Source: CAYOEJ01 sp964403015 (GTDB lineage Bacteria; Actinomycetota; Actinomycetes; Actinomycetales; Actinomycetaceae). Taken from it: a stretch of DNA of 64,000 nt. Of the stretch, positions 16,577-26,178 are shown one piece after another (the first letter of the stretch is position 1; every line of letters starts with the position of its first letter). The notes beneath the pieces were generated by a model. The model was given only the letters and a program-made list of their open reading frames with translations, was not told where the DNA came from and ran no database searches. The position numbers and the translations under genes were made by a program. Location: the NCBI GenBank assembly GCA_964403015.1, contig CAYOEJ010000004.1:11118-75117 (forward strand). Direction: 5' to 3'.

Positions 16577-18694
16577 GTGGCTGACGACCGCACACCGAAT
16601 GCCGATGAACCCAAGGACGAGAACCTGCTAAACGCTTGGTCGCGTAGGTTTGGGGACGACGGCCAGCGTAGCGACGACGTCGTAGGCGACCCTAGTTCGC
16701 CCGATCGCGCTGACGATCCCAATGAGACACGGACCTTTGACGAGACGCGCAATGGTGATTCGATACCCGCTTCTAACAACGAAGACGCGCCCGAGGGCGC
16801 GCCCGTGCGTGAGAGCAGGGTGGAACGGCGAATCCGACGTCGTTCCATGCATGACAACAGCGAGGCGGCTGCAGAAACGAAGGGTCAAGCCGCCAGTGAT
16901 ACCGACGAGACAGGTGGAACTGACGAGACCGAGCACATTACCGAGGCCCCGTCGTATGAGCCAGAGAAGTCCGAGCCGAGCTATGCTCCAGAAGGCGCCT
17001 CCCGCGACCCAGAGCATGAGGATCCAGTGAGAAAGAAGCGCCGCTGGCCAATTGTTCTTCTCATTTCGATTCTTGTGGTGGCCGGCGCATACGTGGGTGC
17101 GGCGTACTTCCTGCGCGACAAGATCCCAGCTGACACCAAGGTGTCCGGAGTGTCAGTAGGCGGACTAACGCCCGCCCAGGCTCGAGAGAAACTCGAAGTC
17201 GAACTTGCAGGCCTCGTGACGCAGCCGCGAACGACGACGCTGGAGGACGCCTCACAGTCGGTAGACATCGATCCACAAGATATCGGTCTCGAGATCGATT
17301 TTGACAAGACGTTGGACAAACTCGTGGGCTTTTCACTAGATCCACGCGGGCTGTGGGCACACATCGCGGGTGCGGACAACATTGACGCGGAAATCGCTAC
17401 CGACGAAGCGCTGCTGGCAGATGAAATCGACCGGTTGGCGCAGGAATACGCCAAGGACCCGAAGAACGCAACCGTGGAACTCAACGGCACGACCGCCGTC
17501 GTCACTCCTGCCGAAGAGGGCGTCAAACTCGATACTGAGGCGGCCCAAGAACGAATCGTCGACGAATGGTTTGAATCCGCGGAGCCGATCGAGCTGCCCT
17601 TCGAAAGTACGCAGGCGGAACTCACCACGCAGGAACTCCAGACGTTCGCGGACGAGACTATCGCGCCACTTTTGGCGGAGCCCATCTCAATCAATATCAA
17701 GAATTCCCTCGTGGAACTACAGCCCGAGGACACCGCATCGCTACTGACTTACAGTGATGAGGGAGGCGCGCCTAGCATCGAGGTGGTTGCCGATGACCTT
17801 TCGGCATTCGTCGAGGAGACTGCCGGCGAGGTTCTCACGGAAGCCAAAAACGCAACGATTGCCATTAGCGATGGAGCTCCCAAGATTACGCCGTCAACTA
17901 ACGGCGAAAAGCTCGACACCGAACAGATTGCCCAAGATCTTAAGGCGATCGCGGGCGGCTCGAATCGTACGGTAACAGCCGAGATTATTGTGTCTGAACC
18001 CGACCTCACCACCGAGGGCGCGGAGGAACTGGGAATCAAGGAAGTCGTTTCGTCTATCTCTACCCCGCTCACCAATGACCAGGTGCGTACTACCAACCTC
18101 GTCGTCGGGACGGCCAAGGTGACCAACACGCTGGTCAAGCCGGGGGAGCAGTTTAATCTGGAAACCGCTCTCGGGCCGATCGATGCGGACCATGGTTTCG
18201 TGTCATCAGGTGTGGTCACCAACGGATTTAACTCGACCGCGATGGGTGGCGGCCTCTCCCAGCTCTCGACCAACATGTTCAACATTGGATACCGGGCGGG
18301 TATGGAAGATATCTCCCACCAGCCGCACTCGAAGTACTTCGACAGATATCCGATGGGGCTGGAGGCTACGCTCTGGACCGGCCAGATTCCCATGATCTGG
18401 GAGAACAATACGCCCTACGGAGTCATGGTTGACACCTGGGTGTCTGACGGTCAGGTCCATAGCCGGCTCTGGTCAACAAAGCACTGGGACGTTAACGTAT
18501 GGCAGGGCGATCCCTATGCGTACGTACAGCCTGAGACCCGCCATAACCCCGCAGCCGACTGCGAGCCGATGGGTGCCGGCGGTCCCGGATTCACGGTCAC
18601 CGTGGGGCGAACGGTCTCCCTAGATGGAGACGTGCACGAAGACTCGCAGTATTCGTGGACGTATCAGCCAGTGCATGCCGTCACCTGCGGGTAG
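16577..18694 (+). CDS. VanW family cell-wall protein with peptidoglycan-binding-type domains
   Basis: 705 residues from GTG 16577, preceded by CAGGGAGG. A long acidic, disordered cytoplasmic N-terminus (about 1-150) is followed by one membrane helix (about 155-178). The extracellular part has repeated PG_binding_4-like modules (about 185-460) and a VanW domain (about 498-640, with FVSSGVVTNGFNSTAMGGG and GGLSQLSTNMF). VanW domains are found in vancomycin-resistance clusters, but most actinobacterial members are housekeeping wall proteins of unknown activity. No van genes are nearby, so resistance should not be inferred. Confidence 0.88.
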   Translation: MADDRTPNADEPKDENLLNAWSRRFGDDGQRSDDVVGDPSSPDRADDPNETRTFDETRNGDSIPASNNEDAPEGAPVRESRVERRIRRRSMHDNSEAAAETKGQAASDTDETGGTDETEHITEAPSYEPEKSEPSYAPEGASRDPEHEDPVRKKRRWPIVLLISILVVAGAYVGAAYFLRDKIPADTKVSGVSVGGLTPAQAREKLEVELAGLVTQPRTTTLEDASQSVDIDPQDIGLEIDFDKTLDKLVGFSLDPRGLWAHIAGADNIDAEIATDEALLADEIDRLAQEYAKDPKNATVELNGTTAVVTPAEEGVKLDTEAAQERIVDEWFESAEPIELPFESTQAELTTQELQTFADETIAPLLAEPISINIKNSLVELQPEDTASLLTYSDEGGAPSIEVVADDLSAFVEETAGEVLTEAKNATIAISDGAPKITPSTNGEKLDTEQIAQDLKAIAGGSNRTVTAEIIVSEPDLTTEGAEELGIKEVVSSISTPLTNDQVRTTNLVVGTAKVTNTLVKPGEQFNLETALGPIDADHGFVSSGVVTNGFNSTAMGGGLSQLSTNMFNIGYRAGMEDISHQPHSKYFDRYPMGLEATLWTGQIPMIWENNTPYGVMVDTWVSDGQVHSRLWSTKHWDVNVWQGDPYAYVQPETRHNPAADCEPMGAGGPGFTVTVGRTVSLDGDVHEDSQYSWTYQPVHAVTCG

Positions 18695-18860
18695 ATGGAT
18701 TTCCGCGCGAACGTTGTAAGACGGCCGTGACGAGATGAACGGAACAGAACGGAAATTTCTATCCACTGGTAACGATCGTCCAAAAGGTCGATACTTATTA
18801 CACAGGATTATGGAACTAAGGGCTCCGAGCCCGAAACATTGAGCCAAACTGGAGGACAGC

Positions 18861-19184
18861 GTGACCTACATTATCGCCCTACCGTGCGTTGATATTAAGG
18901 ACCGTGCCTGCGTCGACGAATGCCCGGTGGACTGCATCTACGAAGGTGAACGCATGCTCTATATCCACCCGGATGAGTGTGTTGACTGTGGTGCGTGTGA
19001 ACCGGTGTGCCCGGTTGAGGCGATCTACTACGAGGATGACACTCCGGAAGAGTGGTCCGAATACTACAAGGCAAACGTTGAGTTCTTTGACGAGCTTGGC
19101 TCTCCGGGAGGCGCCGCGAAGATGGGCGTGATCAACCGCGACCATCCGATCGTTGCCGCTCTGCCACAGGGAGTGAACGACTAA
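18861..19184 (+). CDS. fdxA: Ferredoxin of the 7Fe-8S type
   Basis: 107-residue electron carrier. It has an N-terminal incomplete cluster pattern CVDECPVDC and a complete C-terminal CVDCGACEPVCP motif, typical of actinobacterial 3Fe-4S/4Fe-4S ferredoxins. GTG 18861 is preceded by GGAGGA. FprA (54158-55540) is a plausible reductase partner. A strong terminator follows. Confidence 0.92.
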   Translation: MTYIIALPCVDIKDRACVDECPVDCIYEGERMLYIHPDECVDCGACEPVCPVEAIYYEDDTPEEWSEYYKANVEFFDELGSPGGAAKMGVINRDHPIVAALPQGVND

Positions 19185-19211
19185 CAAGCCGTGTCGTTCG
19201 TATGGACGATC

Positions 19212-19250
19212 AAGCAAGAAGCCGCCCACTGGGCGGTTTCTTGCTTTATC
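19212..19250 (+). terminator. Terminator between ferredoxin and dapC
   Basis: 16-bp stem (19212-19227 with 19231-19246) containing one G-U pair, a three-base loop and a short T-tract. It lies 28 bases after the ferredoxin stop, so dapC is at least partly expressed from elsewhere. Confidence 0.85.
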
Positions 19251-19278
19251 CACGACTGAAGTCGTTTAGGGTCTAAGC

Positions 19279-20433
19279 ATGACGCTTTACGGAAACTCCC
19301 TGCCAGACTTCCCGTGGGACACGTTGGTCCCGGATCGCGAGCGCGCCGCGCAGCACCCAGAGGGAACGCTAGACCTCACGATCGGCTCGCCGGTGGACCA
19401 CACCCCGCCGCTCGCACTGCGCGCACTCAACGACGCCGGCGATGGTCACGGATACCCGCCCGTTGTTGGTTCGCCGGAGCTTCAGGAATCGATTCGTGGC
19501 TGGATGCAACGCCGACGTGGGATCACCTCCGAGACCGGGGTGGTCCTCAGTATCGGATCGAAGGAAACCGTGGCTCTGTTGCCATCGATGCTCGGCCTGG
19601 GTTCTGGCCAGACCGTTGCGTTTCCCGAGGCGGCCTACCCCACCTACGACGTCGGTGCCAGACTCGCGGGAGCAACACCTTTGGCGATCGACCCGGCTGC
19701 CGACCCGGCGTCGTGGCCCACGAAGATTGACTTGCTGTGGCTGAATTCGCCGGGCAATCCCAACGGGCACGTGTTAAGCCGCGATCAGCTGCGTGCGATC
19801 GTTGCGTGGGCGCGAGAACACGACGTTGTCGTCGCCTCGGACGAATGCTACGCCGCACTTTATTGGGATGTGCAGGACGCTCCTTCCATTCTTGCCGATG
19901 ATGTGTGCGACGGAGATGTCACCAACCTCCTGATGCTGTATTCGCTGTCAAAGCAGTCGAATATGGCCGGCTACCGTGCAGCGTTCATGGCGGGGGACCC
20001 GGCGCTGACCAAACCCATCATCGAAATACGCAAGCATGCCGGCTTCATGCTGCCAGGGCCTGTCCAGCACGCGATGGCCGTGATGCTGGCCGACGACGAG
20101 CACGTTTCCGAGCAGCGCGAGAGGTACGGCAAGCGCCGCGAGAAGCTCTTGGCCGCCATGGATCGCGCCGGACTCGTCAACGATCCAGATTCGGTCGCTG
20201 GCCTCTACCTGTGGGCAGGCGAGCGCCCTGACGGCGCACGCGAACCAGCGGATGCATGGACCCTCACGCACGCGTGCGCTGACCTAGGTATTGTCGTAGC
20301 GCCGGGAACCTTCTACGGCGACGGCGGAAGCCACAGGATCCGTATTTCGCTGACAGCAACAGATGAGACGATCGAGGCTGCCGCGGCGCGCTTTGCCGAT
20401 CTTCCGCAGGTGCTAGCAAAGTATCGCGATTGA
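19279..20433 (+). CDS. dapC: Succinyldiaminopimelate aminotransferase DapC
   Basis: PLP-dependent class I aminotransferase, 384 residues, acting in the succinylase route to diaminopimelate and lysine. The fold-type I motifs are present: LNSPGNPNGHVLS for substrate and cofactor binding and SLSKQSNMAGYR with the Schiff-base lysine. The ferredoxin-dapC adjacency is conserved in actinobacteria and supports DapC over a generic aspartate aminotransferase. Confidence 0.88.
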   Translation: MTLYGNSLPDFPWDTLVPDRERAAQHPEGTLDLTIGSPVDHTPPLALRALNDAGDGHGYPPVVGSPELQESIRGWMQRRRGITSETGVVLSIGSKETVALLPSMLGLGSGQTVAFPEAAYPTYDVGARLAGATPLAIDPAADPASWPTKIDLLWLNSPGNPNGHVLSRDQLRAIVAWAREHDVVVASDECYAALYWDVQDAPSILADDVCDGDVTNLLMLYSLSKQSNMAGYRAAFMAGDPALTKPIIEIRKHAGFMLPGPVQHAMAVMLADDEHVSEQRERYGKRREKLLAAMDRAGLVNDPDSVAGLYLWAGERPDGAREPADAWTLTHACADLGIVVAPGTFYGDGGSHRIRISLTATDETIEAAAARFADLPQVLAKYRD

Positions 20434-20599
20434 GAAGTTTTCTCGGCGCTCGTCAGCGTGCGGGGCGTGCCCAGAGTCTTTATTCCTGCTGGGAGTTTTA
20501 TCGCCCATTCCGGTAGTGTGATCCATGTTGCATGTTGATACGCATGCCACCGCGCCGCCAACGAATGTCGCCGCGGTGCACAGCGAAAAGGAGACTCGA

Positions 20600-21931
20600 A
20601 TGTCTGAAAATGCGCAGCTTACGGTCGATGGGACCACTCTCGATCTCGAGCGTGTTTCCGCTGTCGAAGGTAACGACGGCTTCAAGATCGGCCAGATGCT
20701 GGGAAAGACGGGTACGGTCACACTCGACCCCGGATTTACCAACACGGCATCCTGTACATCGGAAATCACCTACATTGATGGCGGAGCGGGCATTCTGCGG
20801 TACCGCGGCTACCCGATTGAGCAGCTTGCTGAGAACTGTTCCTTCCTTGAGGTTGCCTACCTGTTGATTTACGGTGAATTGCCAGATCCGCAGTCGCTGG
20901 CCTCATTCACACACCGCATTAAGCGCCACACGCTTTTGCACGAAGATTTCCGAAGCTTCTTTACCGCATTCCCCTCGCACGGTCACCCGATGTCTATCCT
21001 TCAGGCCGGCGTTGCTGGTATGGGTACGTACTACGAGGAGACGCTTGATCCACAGGACAAGGAGCAGCGCGATCTCGCGTCAGTTCTTTTGCTTGCCAAG
21101 ATGCCCACGATGATTGCCTTCATTTCGAAGCGCGCTACGGGCCTGCCGCTCCTCTACCCGGATTCGTCGAAGTCCTACACGGAGGACTTCATTCGTATGA
21201 CCTTCGGTCTGCCGTACCAGACCCACGATGTTGATCCAACGATCGTTAATGCGCTAGACAAGCTGTTCATCCTGCACGCAGATCACGAGCAGAACTGCTC
21301 TACATCCACTGTGCGCCTCGTCGGATCTTCCCAGGCGAACATCTACGCCTCGGTTGCTGCGGGTATTGGTGCGCTTTCTGGACCGCTGCACGGCGGAGCC
21401 AACGAAGCGGTTCTTAGCATGCTCGATTCGCTACGCGAATCCGGCACGGATATCAAGGAATTCGTATCGCAGGTTAAGGACAAGACGAACAACGTCAAGC
21501 TCATGGGCTTCGGCCACCGCGTGTACAAGAACTACGATCCTCGCGCGAAGATTGTGAAGGAGCTTGCCGACGACGTCGTCAACCGCCTCAAGGGTGATTC
21601 CCAGATGTTCGATATGGCTCGCGAACTTGAGCAAGCTGCGCTTGAGGACGACTACTTTGTTGAGCGTAACCTGTACCCGAACGTGGACTTCTACACCGGC
21701 CTCATCTACAAGGCGATGGGCTTCCCAACCAAGATGTTCACCCCGCTGTTTGCGCTCGGGCGCCTGCCTGGCTGGATCGCTCAGTACCACGAGCTTGTTG
21801 ACGATCCGGACCAGAAGATTGGACGCCCGCGCCAGATTTACATCGGTGAAGGCGAACGCGACTGGACTCCGATGGCAGACCGTAACAAGCAGAACCGTGA
21901 CTTCAAAGAAAAGGGCGAGTACCTCGCCTAA
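20600..21931 (+). CDS. gltA: Citrate synthase
   Basis: Condenses oxaloacetate and acetyl-CoA, the first TCA-cycle step. The 443-residue type II enzyme carries the active-site segments GPLHGGANEAV and GFGHRVYKNYDPRA and the C-terminal arginine region GRPRQIYIG. ATG 20600 follows AAAAGGAG and begins MSENAQLTVDG. An in-frame upstream ATG at 20525 would add a 25-residue non-conserved extension and is rejected. Confidence 0.96.
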   Translation: MSENAQLTVDGTTLDLERVSAVEGNDGFKIGQMLGKTGTVTLDPGFTNTASCTSEITYIDGGAGILRYRGYPIEQLAENCSFLEVAYLLIYGELPDPQSLASFTHRIKRHTLLHEDFRSFFTAFPSHGHPMSILQAGVAGMGTYYEETLDPQDKEQRDLASVLLLAKMPTMIAFISKRATGLPLLYPDSSKSYTEDFIRMTFGLPYQTHDVDPTIVNALDKLFILHADHEQNCSTSTVRLVGSSQANIYASVAAGIGALSGPLHGGANEAVLSMLDSLRESGTDIKEFVSQVKDKTNNVKLMGFGHRVYKNYDPRAKIVKELADDVVNRLKGDSQMFDMARELEQAALEDDYFVERNLYPNVDFYTGLIYKAMGFPTKMFTPLFALGRLPGWIAQYHELVDDPDQKIGRPRQIYIGEGERDWTPMADRNKQNRDFKEKGEYLA

Positions 21932-22006
21932 AAAGGCCAGCTAGCGAATCTAGTTAGCAAATGATCTAGCCAGCACGCGGCTTAGCTAACGGATGTTTTA
22001 GCTAGC
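21932..22006. repeat. CTAG/TTAGC-rich spacer between convergent gltA and Nudix genes
   Basis: CTAG occurs at 21941, 21950, 21966 and 22002, with TTAGC at 21954 and 21983, within 66 bases. No hairpin terminator is obvious. The density is striking because CTAG is generally rare in bacterial DNA. Confidence 0.5.
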
Positions 22007-22486
22007 GGGTAAAAACTTCGACAATTCGTGAAGGGCGTGCCGGAACGCTGGAATTAATTCCAGATCCGGCACGCTTTTCCATGCCGTCCATGCGAGTCTT
22101 TCCGACTCTGAGTTCCCTACGAGAGGTGGGCTTCCGGCGTCGTCAGCAAGGTGGCCTACGAAAGTTGTGTAGAACCAGTCCGAGTGTCTAAGGCTATGAC
22201 TACCATCGATGATCACGGATTGGGAGATGCCGGTCTCCTCCCTAAACTCGCGCAATCCGCCATCGAGCGGGCTCTCGTTCCAGTCGATCGCGCCACCCGG
22301 AGTGGACCATGTTCCGCCCAGATGAGACCAGCCGGCGCGGAGCTGCAACAAAACATCGATGTCGCGCTCACCGTGCCGCCACAGGAGAAGCCCGGCGGCG
22401 CCGTTGCGTCCCCAATGCTTGTCGCCGCACGCGCAGTCAACGAAGCCGTCGGCGCCGTGTCGGGGTGCATCGGGATGAGACGTCAT
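21998..22486 (-). CDS. Nudix hydrolase
   Basis: 162-residue hydrolase of nucleoside diphosphate-linked compounds. The Nudix box begins GGAIDWNESPLDGGLREFRE and continues ETGI, matching GX5EX7REUXEEXGU. A short Cys-containing N-terminus precedes it. The start overlaps the maf stop by four bases, so it is the last gene of a DUF885-maf-nudix operon. Nucleotide sanitation together with Maf is a reasonable inference; the substrate is not determinable. Confidence 0.9.
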   Translation of the reverse strand: MTSHPDAPRHGADGFVDCACGDKHWGRNGAAGLLLWRHGERDIDVLLQLRAGWSHLGGTWSTPGGAIDWNESPLDGGLREFREETGISQSVIIDGSHSLRHSDWFYTTFVGHLADDAGSPPLVGNSESERLAWTAWKSVPDLELIPAFRHALHELSKFLPAS

Positions 22487-23142
22487 ACGGCCCAGAAATC
22501 TGTTATCGAATGCCGTTGTTCAGCAAGGAGGCGTCGCAGCAGCGGAAGGGAAATGCCGACCACCCCGTGATGGTCTCCTTCAATGCCGTCAACGAACGGG
22601 CCACCAAATCCATCAATCGTGAAAGACCCGGCAACGTGAAGCGGCTCGCCCGTCCCGATATAGGCTTCGATTTCGACCTCGCTCAGATGCCCGATATGAA
22701 CAGTCGTGGTCGAGACACCTTCGCTAGCGTTGCCCGTTTCAAGGTCGATCACACAGTGGCCGGTATGAAGCTTTCCCGGGTTACCGCTCATCGCGCGTAG
22801 GCGTTCGCGGGCCACGTCGGCGGTATGAGGCTTGCCAACGATCTCGCCATTCATTTCCAGCATGGAATCACAGCCGACGACGACCGTGGGTACGCGATCG
22901 GCAAAGCTCAGTCGGCCATCGCCGATCTGACCCGCGATGTGATGTGCCTTAGCAGAGGCGAGAAGCTGAACCTCGGCAGCTGCGAGCGATGAATCTGCTT
23001 CTGGTGGGTCGTGCTCGGCCAAGAATCGAGCGAGTAGGGCATCTTCATCAACGTCCGAGACAGCGACGAGCGGGTCAATGCCGGCGCTCAGCAAAGTGGC
23101 GCGCCGCGCGGGCGAGGCAGAAGCGAGGAGGAGTGTTTTCAT
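22483..23142 (-). CDS. maf: Maf family nucleotide pyrophosphatase
   Basis: 219-residue house-cleaning pyrophosphatase that hydrolyses non-canonical or excess nucleoside triphosphates. The N-terminal LLLASASPARRATLL motif and the central VVVGCDSML and GKPHTADVARERL motifs are typical. It is overlapped by four bases on both sides. Confidence 0.92.
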   Translation of the reverse strand: MKTLLLASASPARRATLLSAGIDPLVAVSDVDEDALLARFLAEHDPPEADSSLAAAEVQLLASAKAHHIAGQIGDGRLSFADRVPTVVVGCDSMLEMNGEIVGKPHTADVARERLRAMSGNPGKLHTGHCVIDLETGNASEGVSTTTVHIGHLSEVEIEAYIGTGEPLHVAGSFTIDGFGGPFVDGIEGDHHGVVGISLPLLRRLLAEQRHSITDFWAV

Positions 23143-24809
23143 CGAGCGAGAGCCTCACCCAAGACGTCAAGTCCTACCGATCCCATACTGAGTGCCTTCG
23201 TGTGCCAGGCCTTGAGGTCAAAGTCGACACCTGCGCGCTCCTGTGCGTCGCTGCGAAGCTGCTGCCACATGCGGTGGCCAACCTTGTACGACGGCGCTTG
23301 GCCTGCCCATCCAAGGTACCTGTTGAGCTCGAAGAGGAGGAAGGAGCGGTCCATGGCCACGTTGTCCTTGAGAAACTCCCACGCCACATCGCGATTCCAT
23401 ATGGGGCTGATCTCGCGGTACTTCTCCGGGCTGGGCTTTTCAAGGTGCACACCGATATCGAGAACCACGCGCGCCGCACGGAGCCGCTCGGCGTCGAGAA
23501 TCCCCATGTAGTCACCGGGCTCATCCATGAAGCCAAGCTCGCGCATGAGCCCTTCGGCATAGAGTGCCCAACCTTCACCGTGGCCGGACACCCAGCAGTG
23601 CTGACGTCGCCACGAGTTGAGCTGGTCCTTCAGATACGTGGCATAACCGATCTGGAGGTGATGTCCCGGCACACCTTCGTGGTAGACGGTGGTCTTCTCT
23701 TGCCACGTTGTGAAGGTAGTCGAGCCTTCTGGGACGGACCACCACATCCGGCCACCTCGGCTAAAGTCCTCCGTTGGACCCGTGTAATAGATCGCGCCCG
23801 TGCCAGAAGGTGCAATCATGCACTCGAGCTTTTCTAGCTCGGCAGGGATCTCAAAGTGGGTGCCTTGCAGCGCTCGTACGGCGGCGTCGGAGGTGGATTG
23901 CATCCACTCCTTAAGCGCTTCCTTGCCATGGATTTGACGCGCAGGATCATTATTTAGACGATCCATAGCCTCACGAACCAAGACCCCGGGGCCATAGAGC
24001 TCCGCCGAGACCTTCTCTTGTTCGCTGATGATGCGTTCGAGTTCGTGGATTCCCCAGCTGTAGGTTTCATCCAGATCGGGGCTGGCACCAATGAACTGCC
24101 GCAGTGCGCGCCCGTAACGTTCGCGCCCGAACGCATCGCGCGCCACCGCATACTGTGCAATCTCGGTGCGCAAGAACTCGGATAGCTCTCCATAAGCCGA
24201 GCGGGCGTCGTCGGCTGCAGATCTAAGCTGCTGCTCAAGCCCGGGATGGCTACCAGCACCGCGATCAACGAGGGCAGTTAGCGGCGAATCTGACCCAGCA
24301 TTGGCGCTCGCCTGCTCGGCGGCGAGATCCACTTGGCGCACGGCGGTCGGCGGTCCAGACTGGGCGCGCCACAGGAGGGTCTCTTTCCATCCCTCGAGGG
24401 CTGACCGCACATTCGACAAGCGCTCGGCAATGAGTTCCCAATCCGCGGAGGTCTCCTGATTCATCAGGTCGAAGATTTCCTGCGTTCCCTGCAGCGGGGT
24501 GGAGATGACATTGAGCTCGCCGATCTCGCCCGCCTCGGCAAGTTCGATCTTCAGCCCAAGCCGCTCACGCAAAGCGTTGGCGGTGACAGCATCGACGTCG
24601 TCGACCACCCGCAACTCTCCGAGCTTCGCTAGTGTCGAGCGATCTAGATCAACCTTGGTCTGGATTCCGGCCAGCGAATAGTCGTCGAAAGCCCCTTCAT
24701 CCGCCCCCGATGCACCCGTGTGAGTGACGAGTTCGGGGGAAAGATCGAGCAGGGCCTGTACGTAAGAATTTGCAAGTTCATCGATCGGTGTTTGCGCACG
24801 CTTGTTCAT
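23139..24809 (-). CDS. DUF885 family putative zinc peptidase
   Basis: 556-residue protein. The DUF885 family has a thermolysin-like zinc motif; here HEGVPGHHLQIGY (coding near 23650-23690) supplies the HExxxGHH pattern. It has no signal peptide, so it is probably cytoplasmic. It is the first gene of the DUF885-maf-nudix operon, with a four-base overlap to maf. The substrate is unknown. Confidence 0.85.
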   Translation of the reverse strand: MNKRAQTPIDELANSYVQALLDLSPELVTHTGASGADEGAFDDYSLAGIQTKVDLDRSTLAKLGELRVVDDVDAVTANALRERLGLKIELAEAGEIGELNVISTPLQGTQEIFDLMNQETSADWELIAERLSNVRSALEGWKETLLWRAQSGPPTAVRQVDLAAEQASANAGSDSPLTALVDRGAGSHPGLEQQLRSAADDARSAYGELSEFLRTEIAQYAVARDAFGRERYGRALRQFIGASPDLDETYSWGIHELERIISEQEKVSAELYGPGVLVREAMDRLNNDPARQIHGKEALKEWMQSTSDAAVRALQGTHFEIPAELEKLECMIAPSGTGAIYYTGPTEDFSRGGRMWWSVPEGSTTFTTWQEKTTVYHEGVPGHHLQIGYATYLKDQLNSWRRQHCWVSGHGEGWALYAEGLMRELGFMDEPGDYMGILDAERLRAARVVLDIGVHLEKPSPEKYREISPIWNRDVAWEFLKDNVAMDRSFLLFELNRYLGWAGQAPSYKVGHRMWQQLRSDAQERAGVDFDLKAWHTKALSMGSVGLDVLGEALAR

Positions 24810-24911
24810 GAGTCCAGACTATCGCTAACGCATTGCTGAAAGTTTGGTTAGATGATTCGGGGAATTAGCCAGAATGCGTGCGCTACATCACGTAATGGCG
24901 TAACCTGAACC

Positions 24912-24941
24912 GGGCAGCTGTTTCACACGAAAGCAGCTCCC
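24912..24941 (+). promoter_or_regulatory. Stable hairpin in the leader of the cyclase gene
   Basis: 24912-24924 pairs with 24929-24941 around an ACAC loop, giving about 12 pairs with one bulged base on each side. It ends about 40 bases before the GTG start. It could affect mRNA stability or translation; no known riboswitch class is recognised. Confidence 0.45.
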
Positions 24942-24983
24942 GCCAGTGACAATGAGCAAGATAGAGAGCGTCGAAGACCAGCC

Positions 24984-26030
24984 GTGACCCAAGCAATGCC
25001 TGACGAGAATGCCGATAAGCAGCTGAGCACGGTTGAAAAACACGTGCGTCGGCTTCTTGGTGGCCCCTCCAAGTATGCGCTTCATGAAGCGGCGGAGCTT
25101 GCAGGTATGGATGCTGACTCGGTTCGCCGATTCTGGCGCGCGATGGGATTCCCCTACATTCAGGACCCGGATCGCGTGCTCTTCACGGAATACGATGTGG
25201 ACGTGATGCGGGCGCACCAAGATTTGGTAGAGCGCGGTAAGACTGATGAGGACACCCAGAACTCGCTGATCCGAGCGCAATCGCATCTCACGGATCGCAT
25301 GGTGTTGTGGCAGCACGAGGCGCTCGTGGAAGAGGTGCAAACTAGGTACGAGCTAGACGACATGTCGGCACGCTACTGGGTGCTCGACCACATTGATGAG
25401 TACGAAGAATTCCTCGTCTACCAGATGAAATACGCGTGGCGTCGCCACCTTGCTGCCTTCCTTCGCCGGGCAGAAACCGAACTTGAGGGGATGCAGCACG
25501 ACTCGGCGGAGCGCCTGCCACTTCTTCGTGCTCTCGGATTCGTCGATCTCGTGTCTTTTACTCACCGATCCGGCGAGCTCTCTCCGCACCAGCTGGTCGA
25601 CTTCATCCAGACTTTCGAGTTCACCTGTCGTGACGTCATCTCCTCGAACGGCGCACGCGTGGTCAAGATGGTGGGCGACGCCGTGCTCTACGTTGCTGAT
25701 GACCTCGCTACCGGCGCGAAGGTCGTGTCTGAAATTGTTGATACCTTGCACCTGACCCCGGGGATGCCTGACGTTCGGGCATCGATGGTGTGGGGAGGCG
25801 TGGTTTCTCGCTTCGGCGATGTGTTCGGGCCCAACGTCAACCTCGCAAGCCGGTTGTGTTCGGTCGCGCCGGTGGGAAGCATCCTCGTCGATCAAAAGAC
25901 TGCTGAAGCTCTTATTCGTTTGGACGACCACAAGTATCGGATCGAGCAATTCGGCTCGCCGGACCTCCAGGGAATCGGCAGCATCAATGCAGCTCAACTT
26001 CACGTCATGAACGACGACGAGAGTGCCTGA
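24984..26030 (+). CDS. Class III adenylate/guanylate cyclase with N-terminal regulatory domain
   Basis: 348-residue cytoplasmic cyclase. The C-terminal domain (about 180-345) keeps the metal-binding aspartates D188 (FVDLVSFT) and D232 (KMVGDAVLY), the purine-specifying K228 and D279, and the transition-state pair N286/R290 (NVNLASR). K and D favour ATP over GTP. The N-terminal ~150 residues are helical and include a MerR-like segment (ELAGMDADSVRRFWRAMGFP), as in other actinobacterial cyclases with autoregulatory N-domains. Start is GTG 24984; ATG 24996 is possible. Confidence 0.9.
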   Translation: MTQAMPDENADKQLSTVEKHVRRLLGGPSKYALHEAAELAGMDADSVRRFWRAMGFPYIQDPDRVLFTEYDVDVMRAHQDLVERGKTDEDTQNSLIRAQSHLTDRMVLWQHEALVEEVQTRYELDDMSARYWVLDHIDEYEEFLVYQMKYAWRRHLAAFLRRAETELEGMQHDSAERLPLLRALGFVDLVSFTHRSGELSPHQLVDFIQTFEFTCRDVISSNGARVVKMVGDAVLYVADDLATGAKVVSEIVDTLHLTPGMPDVRASMVWGGVVSRFGDVFGPNVNLASRLCSVAPVGSILVDQKTAEALIRLDDHKYRIEQFGSPDLQGIGSINAAQLHVMNDDESA

Positions 26031-26178
26031 CGGCACCTCAACGTTTCCAAGCCGTAGGCTTTATACTTGAATATATCTTTACTAAAGTGTCATACGTGGG
26101 TATCACCCGACGATGATTGTTCCAGTGAAGCCTTTCCCGCAGTCAGGGATCGGAAGCAAAAGATTAAGGACGTGACCC

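Noticed and set aside
16577..18694. Vancomycin-resistance interpretation of the VanW-domain protein
   Set aside because: No vanHAX or vanRS genes nearby; VanW domains are widespread in susceptible actinobacteria.
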